Below are positions 29,583 to 37,121 of a DNA stretch of 44,312 nucleotides, in pieces. The position numbers and the translations under genes were made by a program. Each line of letters begins with the position of its first letter. Position 1 is the stretch's first letter. The stretch comes from Mycobacterium helveticum (GTDB lineage Bacteria > Actinomycetota > Actinomycetes > Mycobacteriales > Mycobacteriaceae): contig NZ_VMQU01000036.1 in assembly GCF_007714205.1 (NCBI RefSeq), forward strand, positions 1 through 44,312, written 5' to 3'. A model generated the notes under the pieces. It worked only from the letters and a program-made list of their open reading frames with translations. It did no database searches and was not told where the DNA came from.

Positions 29583-29972
29583 TCAGCCGCCCAAGCCGTA
29601 GGGGCGGGTCAGGATCTCCATGGTGTGCCCGGCGGGGTCCGGGAAGTAGACGCCGCGCCCGCCGTCGTTGTGGTTGATCTCGCCGGGCCGGCTCTGCCGC
29701 GGGTCGGCCCAGTGCTGCAGGCCGCGTGAGCGGACCTTGCCGTAGATCGCGTCGAAATCCTCCTCGGAGACCAAAAACGCGTAGTGCTGGCGCGTGATGT
29801 CCTCACCCGGGGCGACGTCGGCGTAGTCGAGGCTGACGCCGTGCTCGAGTGCGACAACCAGGAAGTGGCCGAACGGCTGCGGGCTGGGCAGGCCGAACAG
29901 TTCGGCGAGGAATTGCGCGGACGTGTGCTTGTCGCGGGCCCAGACGATGGTGTGGTTGAAGCTGATGGGCAT
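29583..29972 (-). CDS. VOC (glyoxalase/dioxygenase fold) protein
   Basis: A 129-residue single-domain vicinal-oxygen-chelate protein. It starts MPISFNHTIVWARDK with a first-strand histidine, has LDYADVAPGE and HYAFLVSEEDFDAIY in the middle, and ends GVYFPDPAGHTMEILTRPY, where the His and Glu are typical metal ligands. The ATG at 29972 is preceded by GGGAGGCAG. VOC proteins include glyoxalases, extradiol dioxygenases and antibiotic-binding proteins; the reaction cannot be chosen here. Confidence 0.88.
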   Translation of the reverse strand: MPISFNHTIVWARDKHTSAQFLAELFGLPSPQPFGHFLVVALEHGVSLDYADVAPGEDITRQHYAFLVSEEDFDAIYGKVRSRGLQHWADPRQSRPGEINHNDGGRGVYFPDPAGHTMEILTRPYGLGG

Positions 29973-30072
29973 GGTGGCTGCCTCCCTACCGCGTCCCGCG
30001 AGCGTGCGTCTCGGCACGGCGACACGCCGCCGCGGCTGTCAATTTGCGCACCCTCGCGACCCGCTCATTCGA

Positions 30073-30495
30073 TCACTTCGGCGCGGTGAGTTCCAGGGCG
30101 ATGTTGTCGGGGTCGCGGAATTGCAGGATGTAGGACGGCCCGATGTCCCGGATCGGTTCGTGGGCCACGCCCAGCTCGTCCAGACGTGCTGCCGCGGCGT
30201 CGATTTCGGACCTGCTGACGAGCCGGAACGCGATGTGGTCGAGGCCGGTGCGGTCCTCGTCGAAGCGGTCGGTGCCGACCGGCCGCAACCCGAGCAGCGT
30301 GCCGCCGAGGTCGTAGATGACACCCCCGAACAGAAAGCCCAGCCGGCTGCGGGTCGCCTCGTCGGCGTTGTCGGGAACCTCCAGCAAGACCGGCCACCCG
30401 AACACGCTCTCGTAGAACCGCCGCGATCGCTCGATGTCGGTGACGGTCAGCCGCACGTGCGCGATGGAGGTGCTGCTCGAACCCACCCGGATCAT
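30073..30495 (-). CDS. VOC family protein
   Basis: A 140-residue vicinal-oxygen-chelate protein with the repeats SIAHVRLTVTDIERSRRFYESVFGWP and LDHIAFRLVSRSEIDAAAARL, ending ILQFRDPDNIALELTAP with the metal-ligand glutamate. It is not closely similar to the VOC protein just downstream. The ATG at 30495 leaves only 18 bases to the divergent LLM gene start; a GTG at 30486 is an alternative. Substrate unknown. Confidence 0.85.
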   Translation of the reverse strand: MIRVGSSSTSIAHVRLTVTDIERSRRFYESVFGWPVLLEVPDNADEATRSRLGFLFGGVIYDLGGTLLGLRPVGTDRFDEDRTGLDHIAFRLVSRSEIDAAAARLDELGVAHEPIRDIGPSYILQFRDPDNIALELTAPK

Positions 30496-30513
30496 GCTGC
30501 CAGAATCGGCGCT

Positions 30514-31404
30514 GTGCAGATAGCGATGACGATGCCGGTGATGGAGCCCGACCTGGACGCGACGCTCTTGCGGGACTGGGCGCGCACGGTCGACGAGGGC
30601 CCGTTCTCGTCGCTGTGCTGGGGCGAGCGGATCGCCTTCGACAACCCGGACAACCTGACGCTGCTCGGCGCGCTGGCGGCCTGGACCGATCGGGTGCGGC
30701 TGCTGACGACCGTGATCGTGCCCCAGCTGCACGATCCCGTCATGCTGGCCAAGGGGCTGGCCACCGGCGACATGCTCAGCGGCGGGCGGCTGAGCGCGGG
30801 CCTCGGTGTCGGCGGCAGGCACGAGGACTATCAGGCCGTGGGGGCGGACCCGGCGACGCAGACGATGCGCGGCATGGCCGAGCGCGTGGCGGTGATGAAG
30901 CGGGTGTGGGCGGGGGAGAAGATCACCGACTCGGTGCTGCCGGTCGGGCCGGCGCCGGTGCAGCGGGGTGGCCCGCCGCTGCTCGTGGGCAGCATCGGCA
31001 CCAAGACCATCCGCAGCGCCGCGGTCTGGGCCGACGGGCTGGCCGGCACCACCCTGGACCTCGACGCCGCCAAGCAGAACGAGCTGTTCGACGTGGCGCG
31101 GGAGGCGTGGGCGCAGGCCGGCAAGCCGAAACCCCACCTGATGACGTCGTTCTGGTTCGCATTCGGCTCGCCCGAGGAGTCCCGCGCGCAGGTGCACCGC
31201 CATCTGCGGCGCTACATGAACTGGATACCGGCCGAGTACGTCGATGCGATGGCGCCGACGACCGGCTGGGCCGGCACCGAGGACCAGCTCCTGGATGTGC
31301 TGCGCAGGTTCTCCGACATCGGCACAGACGAGGTCCAGCTCATTCCGACCAGTTCGAATCTCGACCAGGTCCGGCGCGCCGCCGACGTGGCGGGGCGGCT
31401 CTAG
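30514..31404 (+). CDS. Luciferase-like (probably F420-dependent) oxidoreductase
   Basis: A 296-residue TIM-barrel protein of the luciferase-like monooxygenase family, probably using coenzyme F420, as many mycobacterial members do. Recognisable blocks are VQIAMTMPVMEPDLD at the start, LGALAAWTDRVRLLTTVIVPQLHDPVMLAKGLATGDMLSGGRLSAGLGVGG and the later PPLLVGSIGTKTIRSAAVWADG. The GTG at 30514 restores the first beta strand; an ATG at 30526 would lose it. The stop codon is shared with the convergent channel gene through the palindrome CTAG (31401-31404). Substrate unknown. Confidence 0.88.
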   Translation: MQIAMTMPVMEPDLDATLLRDWARTVDEGPFSSLCWGERIAFDNPDNLTLLGALAAWTDRVRLLTTVIVPQLHDPVMLAKGLATGDMLSGGRLSAGLGVGGRHEDYQAVGADPATQTMRGMAERVAVMKRVWAGEKITDSVLPVGPAPVQRGGPPLLVGSIGTKTIRSAAVWADGLAGTTLDLDAAKQNELFDVAREAWAQAGKPKPHLMTSFWFAFGSPEESRAQVHRHLRRYMNWIPAEYVDAMAPTTGWAGTEDQLLDVLRRFSDIGTDEVQLIPTSSNLDQVRRAADVAGRL

Positions 31405-33110
31405 CTGGCCCGCTCGTTGACGCTGGCGGGGGCGGGCGGCTGGCCCTTGCGCAGCGTGGCCAGCAGCTCCCGGTAGGGCCCGACGAGATAGACGGTGTCG
31501 CCGGCGCGCAGCCAGGCGTCGCGGCGCGGGTGCAGGTTGACGGGCGCATCGTGGCGGGTGATCGCGATGACGCGGGTTCGGGTGGACAGTTCGAACATCC
31601 GCAGCCCGTCGAGTTCGCTGCCTGCCGCCACGTGCATGGCGCCGACCATGAAGGACCGCTGCCCGACCGAGAACGTGCCCAGCACCTGCAGGCCCATCGC
31701 GGCGCCGATGAACCACGGCACGGCGAGGTCGACGGTCGAGCGGACGTGGTCGAACCCGAACCGCTGCGCGACCGCGGTGCCCAGCGCCCGGTCGTAGATG
31801 CGCAGCACGATCGGTATGTGGGGCCGGTGGACTGCCGGCATCGTCCGCGGGCCCAGCATCTCGCGCAGCACGATCCCGGTCTCGATGTTGACCATGTCGT
31901 CCTGGGTGAGCACCGCGACCGCGCGGGCGTGGTCGACGCCGGCCGACTCGAGCGTCTGGCGCAGCGTCGCGTCCCCGAAGATCACCGGCACGTCGAGCTG
32001 GCCCGCCGACGACAGGAACCGGCTGTTCTCGTCGCGTTCGATGACGGCCACGTCGTAGCCGGCGGCGATCAGATCGCTCACGACGCGGATGCCGAACGAG
32101 CCGAGGCCGACGACGATGATGTGGTTGCGCAGATGGCGGGCCTGGCGGCGCCCGGCCGAGTGGGCGAAGCGGCGCGACAGCAGCAGGTCGGCGATGAACG
32201 CGACCAGCAGCGCGGTCGTGGTGACCCCGGCGAACATCAACATAATGCTGAACAGCCGCAGCCACGTCGGCTGGTGCAGGAAGCTGAAGTCGCCGTAGCC
32301 GACCGTCGCGATCGTCTCGGTGCTGAAGTACAGCGCGTCGATCCACGTCATGCCCGGCGGAGTCTGGTAGGTGAAGCGCAACAACATGGCCGACCCGAGC
32401 CACAGGGTCATCGCCGCGGCCAGCGCGCGGTAGAACATCGGGTTGACGTCGTTGCGCAGCGTGCGTATGGCGTCGAACGCCCGCCGCAGCCGCGGCGGGT
32501 GGGTCCGCGTGCCGATGGGCCGCGGCGTCATGATGCCGCAGCAGGCCAGCTCCTCGGCGGTGCCGATCATCACGGTCAGGTCGCCGGCCTGGACCCGCAG
32601 GTCCCGGCCCGGGCATGGCACGACCCTGCCGGGCGTCTCGGAGTTCTTGCCGTGGATCACCGCCACCGGTGCCAGGTCGCCGTAGATGTCGCGGAGTCTG
32701 CCGTCGCGCGGCGCCTCGGCGTCGGAGACGACGAACTCGATGCCCGCCGCTTCGATCGGGTGCGTGTTGTGGGCCAGGCACGCCTCCACGACCGACGGCG
32801 CCGCCAGGTCGGCGACGTCGAGGATCGCGCCCGGGCCGTTGTCGTCGGCCACCGCTTCGCGCAGCACGCCGTTGGCCAGCCGCGCCACCACGCGCACGGT
32901 CGGGTTGGCTTTGCGTGCCAGCAGTGCGATTTCGAGGTTGGTCGCGTCGTCGTCGCCGGCGCAGACGACCGCGGCGGCCCGGGCTATCCCGGCGGCGGGG
33001 AGGTCGGCCGGGCTGGCGAGTTTGACGATGCTCACGCCCGCGTTGTTGAGCTCCTCGACGATCGTCGTGGCCAGGGAGTCGTCACCGCTGACGATGATGT
33101 GTCGGCGCAT
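31401..33110 (-). CDS. Potassium channel with RCK (TrkA-N) domains on both sides
   Basis: A 569-residue ion-channel protein. Residues 1 to about 200 form an RCK/TrkA-N-like domain (MRRHIIVSGDDSLATTIVEEL, IEFVVSDAEAP). Two transmembrane helices then flank a pore loop with the potassium filter TVGYGDF near residue 270. A second TrkA-N domain with the nucleotide-binding GLGSFG motif follows (NHIIVVGLGSFGIRVVSDLI), and a TrkA-C-like region ends the protein. RCK domains gate K+ channels in response to ligands such as NAD(H), ATP or Ca2+. The ATG at 33110 is chosen because it begins the first strand; the longer form would overlap the divergent NUDIX gene. Confidence 0.9.
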   Translation of the reverse strand: MRRHIIVSGDDSLATTIVEELNNAGVSIVKLASPADLPAAGIARAAAVVCAGDDDATNLEIALLARKANPTVRVVARLANGVLREAVADDNGPGAILDVADLAAPSVVEACLAHNTHPIEAAGIEFVVSDAEAPRDGRLRDIYGDLAPVAVIHGKNSETPGRVVPCPGRDLRVQAGDLTVMIGTAEELACCGIMTPRPIGTRTHPPRLRRAFDAIRTLRNDVNPMFYRALAAAMTLWLGSAMLLRFTYQTPPGMTWIDALYFSTETIATVGYGDFSFLHQPTWLRLFSIMLMFAGVTTTALLVAFIADLLLSRRFAHSAGRRQARHLRNHIIVVGLGSFGIRVVSDLIAAGYDVAVIERDENSRFLSSAGQLDVPVIFGDATLRQTLESAGVDHARAVAVLTQDDMVNIETGIVLREMLGPRTMPAVHRPHIPIVLRIYDRALGTAVAQRFGFDHVRSTVDLAVPWFIGAAMGLQVLGTFSVGQRSFMVGAMHVAAGSELDGLRMFELSTRTRVIAITRHDAPVNLHPRRDAWLRAGDTVYLVGPYRELLATLRKGQPPAPASVNERAS

Positions 33111-33255
33111 GGTCAGGCGCGTCTCGCGGTCGGCTTGTCCGCCATGAACCCCCACCTCCGGCGATATCGGCGTTCGCTGGTTGTTATGACTATCGGGCAC
33201 CGCGCCGATTTGTGCCAGCGCGGCATCCCGCCGGAACGGCCGCGATACTGGTCGG

Positions 33256-33786
33256 GTGTCCATCATCGAACGCCTCGATTCGCGCGAGATCTACCGGAAC
33301 TCGTGGCTGTCGATCCGCGAGGACGACATCCGGTTCCCGGACGGCACCACCGGCATCTACAGCGTGGTGGACAAGCCGGACTACGCGCTGGTGATGCCCT
33401 ACGACGGGGACCGCTTCCGGCTCGTCGAACAGTTCCGGTATCCGCTCGGTGTGCGGTGCTGGGAGTTCCCCCAGGGCACCGCGGCCGAGGACCTCGAGCC
33501 GGCCGTGCTGGCCGAGCGTGAGCTGCGGGAGGAGACCGGCCTGCGCGCGGCGTCGTTCGAGGCGCTCGGCCGGATCGACACGGTGCCCGGGATGACCAGT
33601 CAGCGCGGCTGGGTGTTCCTGGCCACCGGGATCGTCGAGGGCGAGCATGATCGCGAGCCCGAGGAGCAGGACATGCGCGATGCGTGGTTCTCCCGCGCCG
33701 ACGTCGAGCAGATGATCCGCTCGGGGGTGATCGCCGACGCGCAGTCGCTGGCCGCCTACAGCCTGTTCCTGCTGAGCCGGCCATGA
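33256..33786 (+). CDS. NUDIX hydrolase (ADP-ribose pyrophosphatase-like)
   Basis: A 176-residue NUDIX enzyme. The core RELREETGL is intact and preceded by the family-typical WEFPQGTAAED. The first glutamate of the canonical box (G-x5-E) is replaced by Leu, with Glu one position later. The upstream DYALVMPYDGDRFRLVEQFRYP strand pair resembles ADP-ribose/GDP-mannose pyrophosphatases. GTG start at 33256, divergent from the channel gene by 145 bases. Exact substrate unknown. Confidence 0.88.
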   Translation: MSIIERLDSREIYRNSWLSIREDDIRFPDGTTGIYSVVDKPDYALVMPYDGDRFRLVEQFRYPLGVRCWEFPQGTAAEDLEPAVLAERELREETGLRAASFEALGRIDTVPGMTSQRGWVFLATGIVEGEHDREPEEQDMRDAWFSRADVEQMIRSGVIADAQSLAAYSLFLLSRP

Positions 33787-33952
33787 AGCGTCCCACGAGC
33801 AACCGGCTGTCGACGGGCGCCACGCACCTGCAGTTCCGCCGGCCGGTACACGTAACTCGCCGGCGCCGGGATCGCCGAGGTGGAATTCTTTCATTCCCCG
33901 GCCGATGCGCTGCACGGCTACCAGGCGTTGTTGCCGTGCGCGGTGGCCGGCC

Positions 33953-34270
33953 ATGAGCGCACCGGAGGTGGTTGTCTACTGGCGGCCGGGTTGTCCGTTC
34001 TGTTGGCGCCTACGCGGCGCACTGCGCCGGCTGGGCCTTCCGACCCGGGAGGTGGACATCTGGGCCAACCCGGACGCCGCCGCGGTGGTCCGATCCATCG
34101 CCGACGGCAACGAGACCGTTCCGACGGTGGTCGTCGGCGACGTGGCCATGGTCAACCCGTCGCCGGGTCAGGTGCTCGAGGCCGTCCGCGCCCAGGCTCC
34201 CGAACTGCTCGACCAACTCAGCGGTGCCGGCCGATGGTGGTCGGCACTGCGGTCACGGCTGCGGCGCTGA
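33953..34270 (+). CDS. Glutaredoxin/mycoredoxin-like protein
   Basis: A 105-residue thioredoxin-fold protein. The active site is CPFC at residues 14-17 after VVVYWRPG, the cis-proline is in ETVPTVVVGD, and NPSPGQVLEAV forms the last helix, as in mycoredoxins, which reduce mycothiol mixed disulfides. It is longer at the C-terminus (RWWSALRSRLRR), possibly an amphipathic tail. The ATG at 33953 precedes the conserved strand. The 166 bases after the NUDIX gene contain no other convincing gene. Confidence 0.88.
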   Translation: MSAPEVVVYWRPGCPFCWRLRGALRRLGLPTREVDIWANPDAAAVVRSIADGNETVPTVVVGDVAMVNPSPGQVLEAVRAQAPELLDQLSGAGRWWSALRSRLRR

Positions 34271-34319
34271 CGGGTCAACGCCCGCGCGGTGACCATCGCG
34301 GAAAGACATGACGATCCAG

Positions 34320-34735
34320 GAGAAAGCGGTGAGGAAAGCCAACCGGCCAGCAGCACGCCGGAACGGACCGTCGCGGCCATGGCGAAGCTGGTCCACCTGA
34401 CGGTGCCCGGCAGCGGGGACGTGCTGGCGGCCCGGCTTTCGGGACTTGGGCGCTGACCGGATACACCGCGGGCATCGGCATCGGCGTGATTCTGGGGCTG
34501 GCGTACGGGCTCGGCTGGCCGCCCGGGCTCACGGTGGGCATCCTGGCCGCCGTGTTCGCGCTGATCGGCACCAACGGGCCGATGACCGTTCTGGGGGTGA
34601 CCGACCCACGCACCTGGGGTCTCGTGGGCTGGGTCAGCGACCTGTTGCCCCACCTCGGTTACGGCGTCGTCACCGCCCTGGTGCAGCACTACGCGTTCAC
34701 CCGCGGGCCCGAACCCGCGACGCGGTTGTCAGGCG
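34320..34735 (+). pseudogene. Decayed membrane-protein gene
   Basis: Two reading frames together look like one protein. The first (to about 34456) reads SSTPERTVAAMAKLVHLTV and stops at LSGLGR. The second continues from GGPAFGTWALTGYTAG through hydrophobic segments (IGIGVILGLAYGLGWPPG, TVGILAAVFALIGTNGPMTVLG) to HYAFTRGPEPATRL. It resembles small DUF1440-type actinobacterial membrane proteins, but the N-terminal helices are missing and a frame change lies near 34420. I infer a truncated, frameshifted remnant; limits are approximate and the 3' end meets the convergent gene. Confidence 0.4.
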
Positions 34736-35091
34736 TACTCGTCGACCGAGATCACGAGCGTGGCAGCGGGCGCCGAGATGTCGACGTAGTGGTGACCCGC
34801 GCCAGGATGCTGACTGATATCGGTGAGTAGCTCGATGATTTCGGCCGCCTTGGCGTGGTCGATCCGCCACACCGCCTTCCCGTCCTGGAACTGAACCTCG
34901 GCCGCGCCGGGTTCGACGAGGACCTGGTGAGTCATCTCGTCGACGTCGAGTCGAGACGACCCCTGCTGTTGTGCTTGGGTCAGCGCCGCGCGAAATGGGT
35001 TTACCCCTGCGTTGTCCATGGCGAACAGCACCGCGTCGCGGCCAAAGTAGAACTTCGGAGCCAGTCCGGGGCGAACGGTCATAGCCGTCAT
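34729..35091 (-). CDS. Hypothetical protein
   Basis: A 120-residue soluble protein I do not recognise. It begins MTAMTVRPGLAPKFYFGRDAVLFAMDNAGVNPFRAALTQA, which suggests a DNA- or protein-binding helix region. A beta-rich half follows (VLVEPGAAEVQFQDGKAVWRID, HHYVDISAPAATLVISVDEYA). A second ATG at 35082 is possible. It lies just downstream of the toxin-antitoxin-like pair on the same strand, with 37 bases between, and may share its transcript. Confidence 0.7.
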   Translation of the reverse strand: MTAMTVRPGLAPKFYFGRDAVLFAMDNAGVNPFRAALTQAQQQGSSRLDVDEMTHQVLVEPGAAEVQFQDGKAVWRIDHAKAAEIIELLTDISQHPGAGHHYVDISAPAATLVISVDEYA

Positions 35092-35128
35092 GCTTTCTCA
35101 CGGGCCGAGCGGTTCTCGTTGTTCGGCG

Positions 35129-35473
35129 TCACTTTGTCAGGTACTCGATGAGCGCGCGGCGGACCGTCTCCCCTCTGGTCACACCGTCGATCTCGGAACG
35201 CTCGTCGGCGAGGGCCACCAGGTCATCAGGCAGGCGAACCGAATACGTGCGCGCCGCTTCGTCGCTAATCGCAGGACGCCCGCGACGCCGCAGTTTCTCG
35301 GCGGGAATCCCCTCCTGGGCTTCGGCGACCAAACGGGCGATGGTTTCCTCGTCCACCGACTCCGGCAATGATCGCTCGTCACGCGCCAGGTGTGATGCAG
35401 CGGGCGACTTGTCCCGTTTGTCCGTCCTGAACGTCGTGGCGGCGTGCGCCGCATCCTTCTTCGAAGTTGCCAT
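35129..35473 (-). CDS. Ribbon-helix-helix antitoxin-like protein
   Basis: A 114-residue protein. The N-terminal half is charged and probably disordered (TSKKDAAHAATTFRTDKRDKS). The C-terminal half carries a ribbon-helix-helix DNA-binding domain: RTYSVRLPDDLVALADERSEIDGVTRGETVRRALIEYL. The ATG at 35473 has a strong ribosome-binding site (GAGGAGGCAGG), better than the in-frame codon at 35512. It starts one base after the upstream small gene stops, so the two are coupled. By analogy with toxin-first modules such as brnTA, it should bind the toxin and repress the operon. Confidence 0.72.
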   Translation of the reverse strand: MATSKKDAAHAATTFRTDKRDKSPAASHLARDERSLPESVDEETIARLVAEAQEGIPAEKLRRRGRPAISDEAARTYSVRLPDDLVALADERSEIDGVTRGETVRRALIEYLTK

Positions 35474-35474
35474 G

Positions 35475-35741
35475 TCAGTACCTGCCTCCTCTAATGAGGA
35501 GGGCTTTGTCAAGTTCAGCCTTCCTGGCCTTCATGCAATGAATCACGAGGTCTTCCTTCGCCTTGTGCAGCACTATCAGTTCGATCAAAACTCCCTTGGC
35601 CGTGAACCCGAATGCCCAGCTCCGGGGCGGATCATCGTCGATCACGTCGTAGGAGATGTGTACGTGATCCAGAGCGTGTGGGATGTCGTCCTCGGTGTAC
35701 TCGCGCTTCAGGGCGGAGTCGTGGACCTTCAGTGGCCGCAC
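35475..35741 (-). CDS. Small toxin-like protein upstream of the RHH antitoxin
   Basis: An 88-residue protein starting MRPLKVHDSALKREYTEDDIPHALDHV. Its predicted beta-rich core (AFGFTAKGVLIELIVLHKAKEDLVIHCMKARK) resembles BrnT/DUF4258-type ribonuclease toxins in pattern, including the closing MKARKAELDKAL helix, but I cannot assign it firmly. Gene order (toxin first, RHH protein second, one-base gap) fits a brnTA-like module. It lies about 155 bases from the tRNA attachment site on the host side. Confidence 0.6.
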   Translation of the reverse strand: MRPLKVHDSALKREYTEDDIPHALDHVHISYDVIDDDPPRSWAFGFTAKGVLIELIVLHKAKEDLVIHCMKARKAELDKALLIRGGRY

Positions 35742-36226
35742 TGGATTAACGTAACACGAAATTTTACGGTCGCGCGTCTCTGTTGTTCAACCACGGCACG
35801 GCATGCGTTCTAGGGTCAAGCCACTTCTCGGGCAGCAGTCACGGCAGGGCATCCTCCGGTGTCAAGCCCAGGCCCGGGGGTAAAGAATGCTTCAGATGGT
35901 GCCCCCGGCAGGATTCGAACCTGCGGCCTTCTGCTCCGGAGGCGCATTCGACCCGTCCGAAGCGGTCCGAGATCGTCTGCGGCGTCCGACGGATGTGGGC
36001 TAGAAATGGCCATTGAGCTGCGGCAATCGTCCAAAGTCGTCCGAGTGAGTCCGGGGGCGTTCGCTGTAGAGTTTTCGATGAGTTGTGACACGCTCGTGAC
36101 ACTGAGACCACTCCTGAGGGGTTTGCTGGCGTCACGCTCCGTCGATTCGGCCGCCGGGGATGGGATATGCGCCATTTTTCGTTTACCCTTGAGGTGATCA
36201 ACTACCAGGTAGGGAGGTGTCAGAAG
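35742..36226. other. Non-coding stretch spanning the attachment site
   Basis: These 485 bases hold the tRNA-Arg fragment (35897-35943) and otherwise no convincing gene. Short open frames across the fragment encode peptides of the type RQDSNLRPSAPEA, a common artefact of translating tRNA antisense. The right part (35944-36226) is element DNA upstream of the Fic antitoxin and should contain its promoter. The short palindrome CTACCAGGTAG lies just before the ribosome-binding site and could be an operator. Confidence 0.6.
35897..35943 (-). pseudogene. 3' half of tRNA-Arg(CCG): attachment-site core
   Basis: Read on the minus strand it gives the anticodon loop CTCCGGA (anticodon CCG), the anticodon-stem 3' strand GCAGA, the variable loop AGGCC, the T arm GCAGG-TTCGAAT-CCTGC, the acceptor strand CGGGGGC, discriminator A and encoded CCA. 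The 5' anticodon strand should be TCTGC and is not present; upstream sequence shows no D arm and no 5' acceptor strand GCCCCCG. A tRNA 3' half alone is the usual mark of integration by a tyrosine integrase. The 3' end faces left, so host DNA is on the left and element DNA on the right. Confidence 0.88.
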
Positions 36227-36415
36227 ATGACTAGCACAGAATTCCGTCTGCGCGTCGACGCTTGGCGCGCCCTACCAGCGGAGGAAAAGACACGCCGCCG
36301 CAGAGCCACCGTCGTTGACGAGGTTGTCGGCTCGATGCGCATGGAGCGCGAACCCGTCAGCGCAACATGGGAGCGCCGCGCCCGGGCGGCCATGCGCGCC
36401 CGTCTCGCGGTGTAG
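36227..36415 (+). CDS. Fic-associated antitoxin (class I type)
   Basis: A 62-residue protein directly before the Fic gene. It contains SMRMEREPVS at residues 36-45. Class I Fic antitoxins such as VbhA carry an inhibitory helix with (S/T)xxxE(G/N), whose glutamate pairs with an ATP-binding arginine in Fic and blocks AMP transfer. Here Ser36 and Glu40 fit and Arg41 replaces Gly/Asn. The C-terminus is arginine-rich (WERRARAAMRARL). The ATG at 36227 follows AGGGAGGTG. The gap to the Fic gene is 18 bases. Confidence 0.7.
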   Translation: MTSTEFRLRVDAWRALPAEEKTRRRRATVVDEVVGSMRMEREPVSATWERRARAAMRARLAV

Positions 36416-36433
36416 CCGGGCCACTGCTTCTTG

Positions 36434-37024
36434 ATGGCTGAAGTCGACTCGACGGAGCCGAGGTATGAGACACCCAACGGTCTCAAAAACTACGCCGAGG
36501 TCAGCGACCTTATCGCCGAGCCGCTAAGCGCGTTGGTAGACGCCGTACAGGCGGGCTATTACGCGGCCCGGGAGTTGAGTGTGGGCCTGCTCCGCGAATT
36601 TCACACAGCCTTTCTCGCCGGCATCGTTCCAGGCATTGCGGGAAGATGGCGCGAAGAACCCGTCCAGGTAGGCAATCACCTGCCACCTGACCACTGGAAC
36701 ATCGACTACCTCATGCGCGTGCTCTTCGATGACCTGCGTGCGCGCGTTCACTATGCGGGTGACGATCCGGATTTGCAGGTGGAGGCACTAGCGTTCACCG
36801 AGGCCAAGGTCTTGCACATCCATCCGTTCGCCGATTTCAACGGCCGAGCTGTCCGCGTGCTGGCGCTTGAGCTGGTGCGCCGTTTCGACCTGCCGGTGAT
36901 TCGTTCATGGGTGGAACTGGGTACTCCTCAAAGCTCCGCGTATAAGGACGCCCTTGTGGCCTTTGATCTCTACGGCGACGTAGGGCCTATGAAGCAATTC
37001 TGGCTCGACAACCGTTTCGGATAG
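36434..37024 (+). CDS. Fic/Doc family toxin
   Basis: A 196-residue Fic-domain protein that would transfer AMP (or a similar group) to a target protein. The catalytic loop reads HPFADFNGRAVR near residues 129-140. The catalytic His, the Phe, the Asn and both Arg are present, but the usual Gly before Asn is Phe. The upstream helix LLREFHTAFLAGIVPGIAGRWREEPVQVG is typical of the Fic flap region. The ATG at 36434 is used; a TTG lies directly before it. Paired with the small antitoxin it forms a toxin-antitoxin unit that may stabilise the element or act against phage. Confidence 0.85.
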   Translation: MAEVDSTEPRYETPNGLKNYAEVSDLIAEPLSALVDAVQAGYYAARELSVGLLREFHTAFLAGIVPGIAGRWREEPVQVGNHLPPDHWNIDYLMRVLFDDLRARVHYAGDDPDLQVEALAFTEAKVLHIHPFADFNGRAVRVLALELVRRFDLPVIRSWVELGTPQSSAYKDALVAFDLYGDVGPMKQFWLDNRFG

Positions 37025-37121
37025 CGGGCGCGCTCCTGCCACGTGCTACTACGACGCTCGCTGTCGCGGTTCCAGCGTGAAACGGAGCGGCGGAAGCGGC
37101 CTCGTTATAGGCTGCCGCTCT

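Noticed and set aside
30615..33521. 968-codon plus-strand frame through the LLM and channel genes
   Set aside because: Out-of-frame read of the LLM gene followed by antisense of the channel; both real genes have clear motifs.
33880..34311. Frame beginning VEFFHSPADALHGYQALLPCAVAGHE before the glutaredoxin gene
   Set aside because: The first 30 residues look protein-like and may be a remnant of another gene, but the frame then runs out of phase through the glutaredoxin-like gene; not enough to annotate.
35783..36016. Plus-strand reading frame encoding a peptide with RQDSNLRPSAPEA
   Set aside because: This is the familiar artefact of translating the antisense strand of a tRNA 3' end; it overlaps the tRNA-Arg fragment and no protein is supported.
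35839..36201. Minus-strand frames across the tRNA fragment (EGRRFESCRGH type peptides)
   Set aside because: Translation of the tRNA T-arm region; a common spurious annotation.
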